NCBI RefSeq assembly: GCF_014189455.1
Contig: NZ_CP050296.1
Location: forward strand, 6,816,001-6,880,000
Length of the DNA stretch: 64,000 bases
Direction of reading: 5' to 3'
From: Mesorhizobium huakuii
GTDB taxonomy: Bacteria; Pseudomonadota; Alphaproteobacteria; Rhizobiales; Rhizobiaceae
Shown piece after piece: positions 56,125 to 64,000 of this stretch (position 1 is the first letter of the stretch; the number at the start of each line of letters is the position of its first letter). Position numbers and translations under genes: made by a program. Under the pieces are notes generated by a model. The model saw nothing but the letters and a program-made list of their open reading frames with translations. It did not search any database and was not told the origin of the DNA.

Positions 56125-57905
56125 CTACGCCCTTGCCGCGTCGACAATGCGGAATTGCACGGTGCGGTTGCCGTTCCAATGATTGCCCGACAGCGAGCCG
56201 GCGACATGCACGGTCTTGCCGCGGTTCTTGAACAGGAATTCGCCAAGCACCGTATCGACGGCACGAAAGGCGATCGCCTGGATGCGGCCGCCGCTGTCCG
56301 ACTGCAATTCGCAGCGGATGTGGTTGGTGCCGACCGGCCGGGCGTCGGCCAGCCGGTGGCGCGGCAGCACGAAAACCGGCGCAACGTGGCCGGCGCCGAA
56401 GGGACCGGCCTTTTCCAGCGCATCGAGCAGGCTGAGCGTCGCGCCTTCGGCGGCAAGCGCGCCGTCGATCGCCAGGCTCTCCTCGTCCTGTAACCGAAAC
56501 ACGTCGGCAGCCGCTCGCTCCTCGAAGAACGCCCTGAGCTGACCCAGCCTGGCGCGTTCCACCGTGATGCCGGCCGCCATGCCATGGCCGCCGCCCTTGA
56601 CGATCAGCCCGGCATCGGCGGCTTCGCGCACCAGCCGCCCGAGGTCGAAGCCCGACACCGAACGGCCCGAGCCGGTGCCGATGCCAATGGCGTTGAAAGC
56701 GATGGCGAAAGCCGGCCGGCGCGCATGATCCTTCAGCCTCGAGGCGAGCAGGCCGACAATGCCGGGATGCCAATTGTTGCTGGCGGTGACGACGATTGCC
56801 GGGCCGTTGCCGCCGGCGAGCTCGGCATCGGCCTCGGCACGCGCCGCGCCAGCATCTCCTGTTCCATCAGCTGCCGCTCCTGGTTCAGCCGGTCGAGCGT
56901 CTCGGCGATGGTCCGGGCCTCGACCGGATCGTCCGTCGCAAGCAGCCGGCTGCCGAGAGCGGCATCGCCGATGCGCCCGCCGGCGTTGATACGTGGACCG
57001 ATCAGATAGGCGAGATGAAAGGTGCTAATCGGTTCGCCAATACGGGAAACCCGCGCCAACGCGGCCAGGCCTTCGTTCTTCTGTTGGCGCGCCATTTGCA
57101 GCCCTTTGACGACGAAAGCGCGATTGACGCCGGTGAGCGGCACCACATCGCAAACGGTAGCGAGAGCCACGAGATCGAGCAGCGAAAGCAGGTCGGGCGG
57201 CGCGGCATCGCTCAGGCCACGCAGGACTTTTGCGGTCTGCACCAAGGTGAGGAAGACAACACTGGCGGCACACAGATGGCCCTGCCCGGAAAGATCGTCG
57301 TCGCGGTTCGGATTGACGACGGCGATCGCCGCCGGCAAGGCGCCGCCGACCTGATGGTGGTCGAGCACCACGACATCGGCGCCGGCTTCATTGGCCGCAT
57401 CGACCGACACGGCACTGTTGGTGCCGCAATCGACGGTGACGATCAGCGTTGCGCCGCGCGAGACCAGTTCGCGCATGGCATCTGGATTGGGGCCGTAACC
57501 CTCGAAGATACGGTCCGGAATATAGATTTCCGACGGTATGGAGAAATGCGCCAGGAACCGCTTCAGCAAGGCCGACGAGGCGGCGCCATCGACATCGTAG
57601 TCACCGAAGATCGCCACCTTTTCCCTCGCCATCACTGCCGCGGCGATGCGGGTGGCTGCCTTGTCCATGTCGGTCAGCGAGGCCGGATTGGGCAACAGGT
57701 CGCGGATCGTCGGATCGAGGAACCGCTCGGTCTCATCGGCGGTAACGCCGCGTCCGGCCAGCACGCGCGCGACGATGTCGGGCACGCCATGGCCTTGCGC
57801 GATGGCAAGCGCGACCATGTCCTGGCGTTCGGTCAGCCGGTGCTCCCAGGAGAGACCGGTCGCCGACTGCCTGACATCGAGGAAGAGGCGCCTGTCGCCC
57901 ATCAT
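56125..57905 (-). pseudogene. recJ: single-stranded-DNA exonuclease RecJ, interrupted by a -1 frameshift
   Basis: Restored length is 593 residues. The first frame carries VAIFGDYDVDGAASSALLKR and VVVLDHHQVGGALPAA, the DHH-family metal sites, and continues to MEQEMLAR. One C (plus strand) seems missing at 56838, where GGCAC should be GGCCAC. The second frame then reads RSVSGFDLGRLVREAADAGL, KGGGHGMAAGITVERARLG (the DHHA1 domain) and the C-terminal OB part to AARA. RecJ trims 5' ends in recombination and mismatch repair. As written it lacks the DHHA1 domain; a sequencing error is likely. The ATG at 57905 or 57902 starts MGDRRLFLDV. Confidence 0.9.
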
Positions 57906-57940
57906 GCGCTCTGCCAATCTATGGTTGGCAGCAGGATAGT

Positions 57941-57988
57941 GCATATCGCCCAAAATGTGTGCAGCGGTTTTGGGATAACGACACGCAC
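57941..57988. repeat. short palindromic intergenic repeat (copy 2)
   Basis: Second copy of the repeat at 13661-13708, with the same CCAAAA, GCAGCGG and TTTTGGG core. It lies in the 191-bp gap upstream of recJ. The rest of this gap shows no gene. Confidence 0.6.
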
Positions 57989-58096
57989 AAGCAACAGGCT
58001 GAAGCGCCTCGCGAGAACGCGGTCCGCCTCAGGGCCAAAGGCGGGCAAAGCCAAACGGTTCGCGGCGGGTGGCGTCGCAGGAAAATTCAAGAAAAA

Positions 58097-58321
58097 CTAC
58101 GCTTTCCGCTTTTCAGCCTGGCGCCGGATCCATTCGTCGGCTGCATCCCCCATCGTCTTTTCCAGACCGTCCTTGAGCCAGGCCATGAAAGGCCGGTCGA
58201 ACCTGAACGTATCGCCGCATTCGCGGGTGAAAAAGCGGCGCACATTCTGGGTGTTGCGATAGGATTTCGTGATGGGCGTGGCACGCGAAATCGGATCCGC
58301 GTGCCAGTCGAACGCATTCAT
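58097..58321 (-). CDS. DUF6434-like small protein
   Basis: A 74-residue protein beginning MNAFDWHADPISRATPITK. The blocks SYRNTQNVRRFFTRECG and FRFDRPFMAWLKDGLEKTM match a small domain found alone or attached to SAP domains (DUF6434). It is rich in aromatic and basic residues, which would suit nucleic-acid binding, but the function is unknown. It is in the glpX-recJ interval on the same strand. A start two codons earlier is possible. Confidence 0.8.
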   Translation of the reverse strand: MNAFDWHADPISRATPITKSYRNTQNVRRFFTRECGDTFRFDRPFMAWLKDGLEKTMGDAADEWIRRQAEKRKA

Positions 58322-58394
58322 CGTCAATCCTTGCGCGGCCAGGGTTCAGATGCAGCCATGGGCTAGCAACTGCGGTGCGGCTTCGCAAGCTGCT

Positions 58395-59378
58395 CTAGAA
58401 CTTATCCAGATCCTGGTGCCGGGCCTTGATCTCGCGCACGGTGCGTGACGAGGAGCGCAGCACGATCGTGTGCGTGGTGATGTAGGTGCGGCCGAACTTG
58501 ACGCCGGCCAGCATGTTGCCGTCGGTGACGCCGGTGGCAGCGAACAGCACGTCGCCGCGCGCCATGTCTTCCGCGTGATAGATCCGCTTCGGATCGGAAA
58601 TCCCCATCTTCGCCGCGCGGGCCATCTTCTCGGGTGTGTCGAGGATCAGCCGGCCCTGCATCTGGCCGCCGGTGCAGCGCAGCGCAGCCGCAGCCAGCAC
58701 GCCTTCCGGCGCGCCGCCGGTGCCGAGATAGATATCGATGCCGGTTTCTTCCGGGTCGGTGGTGTGGATGACGCCGGCGACGTCGCCGTCACCGATCAGC
58801 CGGATCGCCGCGCCCGTGGCGCGCACGGCATCGATCAGCTTGGCGTGGCGCGGCCGGTCGAGGATGCAAGTGGTGATATCGGACACCGCGACGCCCTTGG
58901 CCCGGGCCAGGCTCGCGATGTTCTCGGCCGGCGAGGCATCGATATTGATGACGCCTTCGGCATAGCCCGGCCCAATGGCGATCTTGTCCATGTACACGTC
59001 GGGCGCGAACAGCAGGCTGCCCTTCTCGGCGATGGCGATGACGGCAAGCGCGTTGGGCAGGTTCTTCGCGCAGATCGTCGTGCCTTCGAGCGGATCGAGC
59101 GCTATGTCGACCGCCGGACCTTTGCCGGTGCCGACCTCCTCGCCAATATAGAGCATCGGCGCCTCGTCGCGCTCGCCCTCGCCGATCACCACCGTGCCCT
59201 TGATGGCCAGGCAGTTGAGCTCCTGGCGCATGGCGTCGACCGCGACCTGGTCGGCAGCCTTCTCATCACCGCGGCCGCGCAGCCTGGCGGCCGCGACAGC
59301 GGCCCGTTCGGTGACGCGCACCAGTTCCATGGTGAGTATCCGGTCCAGGCCGGCGACAATGTTCTGGGCCACATTCAT
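58395..59378 (-). CDS. glpX: class II fructose-1,6-bisphosphatase
   Basis: A 327-residue gluconeogenic phosphatase of the GlpX type. The metal and substrate sites are seen in VIGEGERDEAPMLYIGEEVG and VDIALDPLEGTTICAKNLPN, with DVYMDKIAIGPGYAEGV and LGTGGAPEGVLAAAAL further on. The frame is complete. It lies downstream of hom on the same strand, with two small membrane-protein genes between, and upstream of recJ, an arrangement widespread in the order. It supports growth on organic acids and the pentose/Calvin-type sugar phosphate interconversions. Confidence 0.96.
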   Translation of the reverse strand: MNVAQNIVAGLDRILTMELVRVTERAAVAAARLRGRGDEKAADQVAVDAMRQELNCLAIKGTVVIGEGERDEAPMLYIGEEVGTGKGPAVDIALDPLEGTTICAKNLPNALAVIAIAEKGSLLFAPDVYMDKIAIGPGYAEGVINIDASPAENIASLARAKGVAVSDITTCILDRPRHAKLIDAVRATGAAIRLIGDGDVAGVIHTTDPEETGIDIYLGTGGAPEGVLAAAALRCTGGQMQGRLILDTPEKMARAAKMGISDPKRIYHAEDMARGDVLFAATGVTDGNMLAGVKFGRTYITTHTIVLRSSSRTVREIKARHQDLDKF

Positions 59379-59522
59379 TTTCGGGAAATCCTCGTTCGCG
59401 TAGCGCCTCCCGCCGGAGGCGCGCCTGTTTTGTCAAACGAGCATGACAACGGCAAGACCTGCCGCAAGTTTTATCGAAAGGCCAGCAATATCAATCGATT
59501 GAACCGTATTCCCAACAAGATT

Positions 59523-59550
59523 GCGGCCCGGTCGCAAACGACCGGGCCGC
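59523..59550 (-). terminator. strong hairpin downstream of the small membrane-protein gene
   Basis: A perfect 12-bp stem (59523-59534 with 59539-59550), loop CAAA. It lies about 30 bp after the stop of the 55-residue gene on the minus strand. There is no clear T run, so it may act with Rho or as an RNA stabiliser. Confidence 0.55.
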
Positions 59551-59582
59551 CTTGAAGACGCCCAAACTGTTGGTCTCGCGAT

Positions 59583-59750
59583 CTAGAAAACCGCAAGGTA
59601 TTTGAGCAGCGAAATGATGCCGATGATGATGACGATAACCTGCACGATCTGTCGCATCCTGGCGTCGAGCGGCAGGCGCTGCACCAGATAGAGAACGAGA
59701 ATGATGACGAGAAATGTGATCAGAATGCCGATCAACATGGATGAAGCCAC
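59583..59750 (-). CDS. small membrane protein, Thivi_2564-like
   Basis: A 55-residue two-helix membrane protein: MLIGILITFLVIILVLYL, a short basic/proline loop (QRLPLDARMRQ), then IVQVIVIIIGIISLLKYLAV. It fits the small Thivi_2564-type family. The start is taken as the GTG at 59750 because AGGAGG lies five bases upstream; an ATG four codons later (59738) would work but without this RBS. Function unknown. It lies between the DUF883-like gene and glpX. Confidence 0.75.
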   Translation of the reverse strand: MASSMLIGILITFLVIILVLYLVQRLPLDARMRQIVQVIVIIIGIISLLKYLAVF

Positions 59751-59814
59751 GATGCCCTCCTAGAAATGATTTCCTAAAACGGGAGCCGGCAATGCCGACT
59801 CAAGACCGACGCTT

Positions 59815-60170
59815 TCAGTACCAGCGGCGCGATGTGTCGTTGTTCAACGACTGGCCGACGGCGATTCCGGCCAGAAAGCCGAGCAGGCCGATCACGCCGA
59901 CCACGGCGGTTGTCGTGCCCGGATTTTCTCGCGCGACTTCCGAGACCGCCTGGGCCTGGCTGCGCAGCTGCTGTGCCGTGCGCGATGCGCGCGCCGCGCC
60001 GTTTCGTAAAAATCCGAAGCCTGCTCGCTGGCGTCATCGAGCATTTCCGCGCCCCGCGCCGAAATGCTCTTGTTGATCTTGGTGATTTCCTTGCGCAACT
60101 CGGCGATCTGCTTTTCCAGGGTTTTCTGGATATCGTCGATGCCTGGCGTGTCGGATTTGTTGGTATCGGC
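59815..60170 (-). pseudogene. DUF883 (ElaB/YqjD)-like membrane-anchored protein, -1 frameshift
   Basis: Restored length is 118 residues. The first frame reads MADTNKSDTPGIDDIQKTLE, a coiled-coil-like region (IAELRKEITKINKSIS), to SDFYE. One A seems missing in the run at 60002-60004 (T on plus strand); the continued frame reads NGAARASRTAQQLRSQAQAV and then the membrane anchor TTTAVVGVIGLLGFLAGIAV before ending SLNNDTSRRWY. This is the pattern of ElaB/YqjD proteins, which tether ribosomes or DNA to the membrane. As written, the anchor is lost. Probably a sequencing error. Confidence 0.75.
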
Positions 60171-60298
60171 CATGAAGCGGCTCCCTTGGTTGCTGACCAA
60201 GAGAACGGTGCTGCAACGATTTCGTTCCGGTCTATTCGCGGCTGATCGCCAATCGGATCGACCGCAAGGCCGGCGGGGATTCTTCCCCGGAGACGGAG

Positions 60299-61612
60299 CT
60301 ACCCTGCCCGCTCGATGCGGATGACCTGCGGCTTGTCGGTCAGATGGCCGTCCTTGGTGATGCCGTCGACGGCCTTGCGCACGGCAGCCTCGGTGGTCTC
60401 GTGCGTCACCAGGATCACTGTCTTCTGCGCCTCGGCCTCGCCATTGACCGCGTGCTGGACGATCGATTCCAGCGAAATATCGTTGTCGGCCATGCGCTTG
60501 GCGATCGCGGCAAAGACGCCGATGCGATCATGCACGGTCAGCCGAATGAAATAGCCTCCGGCATGGCTGCGCATCTGCGCTTTCTTGTAGGGCCTGAGCT
60601 CCTTCGCCGGCCGGCCGAAGACCGGGCCGTGCTGGAAACCGGGCCGGCTCTTGGCGATGTCGGCGACGTCGCCGATGACGGCCGAGGCGGTGGCGTTGCC
60701 GCCGGCGCCGGGACCGGAGAGCAACAGTTCGCCGAGGATGTCGGTCTCGATCGCCACCGCATTGGTGACGCCGTGCACCTGCGCGATGACGGAGGCCGTC
60801 GGCACCATGGTCGGGTGCACGCGCTGCTCGATGCCGCTTTCGGTGCGCTGGGCGACGCCGAGCAGCTTGATCCGGTAGCCGAGATCGCCGGCCGCGCGGA
60901 TGTCGGCCTGGGTGATGTTGGAAATGCCTTCCATATAGATGTCGTTGGCGGCGATTTTGGTGCCGAAGGCAAGGCTGGTCAGGATCGACAGCTTGTGCGC
61001 GGTGTCATGGCCCTCGATATCGAAGGTCGGATCGGCCTCGGCGTAACCCAACCGTTGCGCGTCCTTCAGGCAGGCATCGAACGAGATGCCCTCGGCCTCC
61101 ATGCGGGTCAGAATGTAGTTGCAGGTGCCGTTGAGGATGCCGAAGACGCGGGTGACCGAGTTGCCGGCCATCGCCTCGCGCATCGTCTTGATGACGGGAA
61201 TGCCACCCGCCACCGCCGCCTCGTAGTTGAGCAGCACGCCCTTCTTCTCGGCGATCTCGGCCAGCGCCACGCCATGCTTGGCGAGCAGCGCCTTGTTGGC
61301 GGTGACGACATGGCGGCCGGCTTCGAGCGCCGCCTTCACCGACAGGCGCGCCGGCCCTTCATCGCCGCCAATCAGCTCGATGAAAACGTCGATATCGGCG
61401 GTCTGCGCCATCTTGACCGGATCGTCGAACCATTTCGCCGAACTGACATCGACGCCACGGTCGCGCTTCGGATCGCGCGCCGAAACCGCCGACACGACAA
61501 TGTCGCGCCCGCATTGCCGGGTCAGTTCCGCTGCCTTGTCGCGCAGCACACGCGCCACCGATGCACCGACCGTGCCAAGTCCGGCAATTCCAACACGCAG
61601 AGCTTCAGCCAT
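60299..61612 (-). CDS. hom: homoserine dehydrogenase
   Basis: A 437-residue enzyme that reduces aspartate semialdehyde to homoserine, the branch toward threonine and methionine. The NAD(P) site is VGIAGLGTVGASVARVL. The catalytic part shows VTANKALLAKHGVAL, GGIPVIKTMREAM, GTCNYILTRMEAEGISFD and DPTFDIEGHDTAHKLSIL. The C-terminal ACT domain (YFIRLTVHDRIGVFAAIAKR) is the likely threonine-sensing regulatory part. It follows an aminotransferase gene by 37 bp on the same strand. Confidence 0.97.
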   Translation of the reverse strand: MAEALRVGIAGLGTVGASVARVLRDKAAELTRQCGRDIVVSAVSARDPKRDRGVDVSSAKWFDDPVKMAQTADIDVFIELIGGDEGPARLSVKAALEAGRHVVTANKALLAKHGVALAEIAEKKGVLLNYEAAVAGGIPVIKTMREAMAGNSVTRVFGILNGTCNYILTRMEAEGISFDACLKDAQRLGYAEADPTFDIEGHDTAHKLSILTSLAFGTKIAANDIYMEGISNITQADIRAAGDLGYRIKLLGVAQRTESGIEQRVHPTMVPTASVIAQVHGVTNAVAIETDILGELLLSGPGAGGNATASAVIGDVADIAKSRPGFQHGPVFGRPAKELRPYKKAQMRSHAGGYFIRLTVHDRIGVFAAIAKRMADNDISLESIVQHAVNGEAEAQKTVILVTHETTEAAVRKAVDGITKDGHLTDKPQVIRIERAG

Positions 61613-61649
61613 GGAAGGCGACGTCCCTCAAATCAGATCGAATTTTTGC

Positions 61650-62867
61650 TTACCGGTGGGCGGACAGCGGCACCACATTGTTGGGCTGCTTGGCGCTGCT
61701 CGACAGGAAGCGCTTGATGTTGCGCGCCGCCTGGCGGATCCGGTGCTCGTTTTCCACCAGCGCCACGCGCACGAAATCGTCGCCATGTTCGCCGAAGCCG
61801 ACACCGGGCGCCACCGCCACATCGGCGTGCTCGATGAGCAGCTTGGAGAATTCGAGCGAGCCGAGATGCTTGAACGGTTCGGGGATCGGCGCCCAGGCGA
61901 ACATCGAGGCGGCGGGTGCCGGAATGTTCCATCCGGCGCGCCCGAAGGAATCGACCATCACGTCGCGGCGCTTGTGATAGATGTCACGCACCTCGGCGAT
62001 ATCGGCGCCGTCACCGTTCAGCGCATGCGCCGCCGCCACCTGGATCGGGGTGAAGGCGCCGTAGTCGAGATAGGACTTCACCCGAGTCAGCGCCGAGATC
62101 AGCCGTTCGTTGCCGACGGCAAAGCCCATGCGCCAGCCGGGCATGGAGAAGGTCTTCGACATCGAGGTGAACTCGACGCAGACATCGATGGCACCCGGCA
62201 CCTGCAGCACCGAAGGCGGCGGATTGCCGTCGAAATAAATCTCGGAATAGGCAAGGTCGGACAGGATGATGATGTCGTTCTTCTTGGCGAACGCCACCAC
62301 GTCCTTGTAGAAATCGAGCGAAGCGACCAGCGCCGTCGGGTTCGACGGATAGTTGAGGATCAGCGCCAGCGGCTTCGGGATCGAGTGACGAACACCGCGC
62401 TCAAGCGCCGGGATGAAGCCATCATCAGGTTCGACCTGCAGCGAACGGATGACGCCGCCCGACATGATGAAGCCGAAAGCGTGGATCGGATAGGTCGGGT
62501 TTGGGCACAGGATGACATCGCCGGGCGCGGTGATCGCCTGCGCCATATTGGCGAAGCCTTCCTTCGAGCCGAGCGTGGCCACCACTTGCGTGTCGGGATT
62601 AAGCTTCACGCCGAAGCGGCGCTGGTAATAGGCGGCCTGGGCGCGGCGCAGGCCCGGAATGCCGCGCGACGAGGAATAACGATGCGTGCGCGGATCGCGC
62701 ACCACTTCGCACAATTTGTCGACGATGGCCTTGGGCGTCGGCAGGTCCGGATTGCCCATGCCGAGGTCGATGATGTCGGCGCCACGCGAACGGGCGCTGG
62801 CCTTGAGCCGGTTGACCTGCTCGAACACGTAAGGCGGAAGCCGGCGAACCTTGTGAAACTCTTCCAT
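61650..62867 (-). CDS. PLP-dependent class I/II aminotransferase (AlaC/LL-DAP aminotransferase-like)
   Basis: A 405-residue fold-type I aminotransferase. It begins MEEFHKVRRLPPYVFEQVNR, the start typical of this subgroup, and has IIDLGMGNPDLPTPK, PNPTYPIHAFGFIMSGG, LNYPSNPTALVA, LSDLAYSEIYF and the PLP-lysine region EFTSMSKTFSMPGWRMGF. Close relatives are annotated as alanine or aspartate-family aminotransferases, and its place before hom suggests amino acid metabolism. Specificity is not fixed. The ATG at 62867 fits the family; the 38 codons upstream do not. Confidence 0.9.
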   Translation of the reverse strand: MEEFHKVRRLPPYVFEQVNRLKASARSRGADIIDLGMGNPDLPTPKAIVDKLCEVVRDPRTHRYSSSRGIPGLRRAQAAYYQRRFGVKLNPDTQVVATLGSKEGFANMAQAITAPGDVILCPNPTYPIHAFGFIMSGGVIRSLQVEPDDGFIPALERGVRHSIPKPLALILNYPSNPTALVASLDFYKDVVAFAKKNDIIILSDLAYSEIYFDGNPPPSVLQVPGAIDVCVEFTSMSKTFSMPGWRMGFAVGNERLISALTRVKSYLDYGAFTPIQVAAAHALNGDGADIAEVRDIYHKRRDVMVDSFGRAGWNIPAPAASMFAWAPIPEPFKHLGSLEFSKLLIEHADVAVAPGVGFGEHGDDFVRVALVENEHRIRQAARNIKRFLSSSAKQPNNVVPLSAHR

Positions 62868-62913
62868 GGCAGTTCCAGACAGCAAAAGGGGGTATTGGGC
62901 GCGCGCTATATAC

Positions 62914-63305
62914 TCATTTGCAGGTAGGGTCGAGGGTGGGATCGCATTTGCCTTCGATCTGCTCCAGCGTCTGCGGGCCATGCTTCTTGGCCAGATCCGT
63001 CAGTGCCGCCTGATTGCCGGCAGCGCCACCACCACTTTTGGCGCCCTGCGCGTTCTTGGCGGCCTTGAGTTCGGCGAGCTTGGCCTTGCTCTCGTCCGCG
63101 GTGAACTGTTTGTTCGCCACTTGTGGCGGGATGTTGAGGTTCGGGAAGGTGCCGGTATCCTTCGGGCCTGCATTCTCGGCCATGGGCACCGGACCACTGG
63201 TATTCGTGCTCGAACACCCGGCAATCGCCAGGAGGACGATCGCCGCGCCGATGCGGAAAAAGCGTGCGGCAGCAAAAAAACAGTCCCGCCAAAATAAATC
63301 GTCAT
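62914..63305 (-). CDS. lipoprotein of unknown function, probable -1 frameshift in the signal peptide
   Basis: A lipoprotein with lipobox LAIAGC near residue 30 and a mature part of about 100 residues rich in Ala, Lys and Gly (ADESKAKLAELKAAKNAQGA), ending in two cysteines (GKCDPTLDPTCK). An ATG at 63305 has an excellent RBS (AAGGAAACAAT) and reads MTIYFGGTVF, but is out of frame with the lipobox. One extra T in the seven-base run at 63274-63280 would join them to give 130 residues. The only in-frame ATG as written (63360) has no RBS and gives an odd N-terminus. It is divergent from phaC. Confidence 0.7.
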
Positions 63306-63403
63306 ATTGTTTCCTTGGCAGCCGAGGTAGAGCGAGATTGGACCCTGTCGGATGTCCCATGTTAATATGTCAAGAAAACGCTTCGGGAGGAACCCCGCGA
63401 ACC

Positions 63404-64000
63404 ATGTCCAAAACACCCGATTCGGGCAAAGCGGAAGATGACGAGCCTTCGACCGTCGAGCAATATCTGGTGAAGGACCCGGAGCGCTTTGCGTTGAATA
63501 TGGCGCGTATGATCGAGCAGGCCGGCAAGGCGGCGTCCGCCTGGGCCGAACCGCGCGAACGCGGCGAAGTGCGCGACCACGTCGCCGAGCCGGTCGTCGA
63601 CATGGTTAAGACCTTCTCCAAGCTCAGCGAATACTGGCTTGCCGACCCGCAGCGCGCGCTCGAAGCGCAGACGCGGCTGTTCGCCGGCTACATGACCGTG
63701 TGGGCGAATGCCATCCAGCGCGTCAGTCCCAACGCGGAAGCACCCGACGACGCCGTCAAGCCGGAGCGCGGCGACAAGCGCTTCCAGGATCCGGAATGGG
63801 GCCGCAACGCCTTCTTCGATTTCCTCAAGCAGGCCTATCTCGTCACCTCACGCTGGGCGTCCGAACTGGTCGATCACGCCGAAGGTCTGGACGAGCACAC
63901 TCGCCACAAGGCGAGTTTCTACGTCAAGCAGGTGTCCAACGCCATCTCGCCGTCGAATTTCATCCTGACCAACCCGGAACTGTTTCGCGAAACCGTCGCT
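63404..64000 (+). CDS. phaC: class I poly(3-hydroxyalkanoate) synthase, N-terminal part
   Basis: The first 199 residues of PhaC, cut by the window end. After MSKTPDSGKAEDDEPSTVEQ, the N-terminal domain is recognisable: QRALEAQTRLFAGYMTVWA, DKRFQDPEWGRNAFFDFLKQ, AYLVTSRWASELVDHAEGLD and NAISPSNFILTNPELFRET. This enzyme polymerises 3-hydroxyacyl-CoA into storage polyester on granules. The catalytic lipase-like box lies beyond the window. A GGGAGG RBS lies 13 bases before the ATG at 63404. The 98 bp to the divergent lipoprotein gene hold its promoter. Confidence 0.93.
   Translation, partial: MSKTPDSGKAEDDEPSTVEQYLVKDPERFALNMARMIEQAGKAASAWAEPRERGEVRDHVAEPVVDMVKTFSKLSEYWLADPQRALEAQTRLFAGYMTVWANAIQRVSPNAEAPDDAVKPERGDKRFQDPEWGRNAFFDFLKQAYLVTSRWASELVDHAEGLDEHTRHKASFYVKQVSNAISPSNFILTNPELFRETVA

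Overview
The window is GC-rich chromosomal DNA from an alphaproteobacterium of the order Hyphomicrobiales (Rhizobiales), most likely Mesorhizobium or a close relative. The evidence is the protein character, conserved gene neighbourhoods (hom, glpX, recJ; yidD, NifU-like scaffold, folE, hisI, patatin), a tandem glycine riboswitch upstream of gcvTHP, an alphaproteobacterial tad/cpa pilus cluster, and several rhizobial-type palindromic intergenic repeats.

Layout. 1-5.3 kb: end of an unknown gene, a secreted protein, an EamA transporter and dnaE. 5.4-12.4 kb: pccA, glutathione-dependent formaldehyde oxidation (frmA, gfa), DUF188, DUF1345, and a cytochrome b plus exported molybdoenzyme pair. 12.4-18.3 kb: an unknown protein, the glycine riboswitch and gcvTHP, with gcvH and gcvP frameshifted. 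18.3-22 kb: a diguanylate cyclase and a nested insertion, an IS110-family element inside an IS630-family element. 22.1-32.6 kb: a tad/cpa pilus cluster in which a foreign-looking toxin/immunity cassette region sits between tadC and a TadD-like lipoprotein gene. 32.9-46.5 kb: parE, a FUSC transporter, an MNT-HEPN pair, DUF2336, MaoC and CitE-like enzymes, a CASTOR/DMI1-type ion channel, a TetR/methyltransferase divergon, flavin enzymes and a secreted protein. 46.6-56.1 kb: acyltransferase, thrS, a broken methyltransferase, a class D beta-lactamase, yidD, a LysR regulator, a NifU-like scaffold, folE, hisI and patatin. 56.1-64 kb: recJ, glpX, small membrane proteins, hom with an aminotransferase, a lipoprotein, and the start of phaC.

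The most interesting region is 22.7-25.3 kb. A unit made of a 32-bp junction, a toxin remnant, an immunity gene and a 150-bp repeat occurs twice in tandem with different contents. The second point of interest is the nested IS pair, whose boundaries can be read almost to the base and which has a long 3' non-coding end suited to a bridge RNA.

Caution on data quality: about ten single-base indels interrupt otherwise well conserved reading frames (gcvH, gcvP twice, an immunity gene, DUF2336, a methyltransferase twice, recJ, a DUF883-like gene, a lipoprotein). Most lie in homopolymers or short G/C runs. Sequencing error explains the overall pattern better than ten independent pseudogenes, so these genes are described both as read and as they would be if intact.
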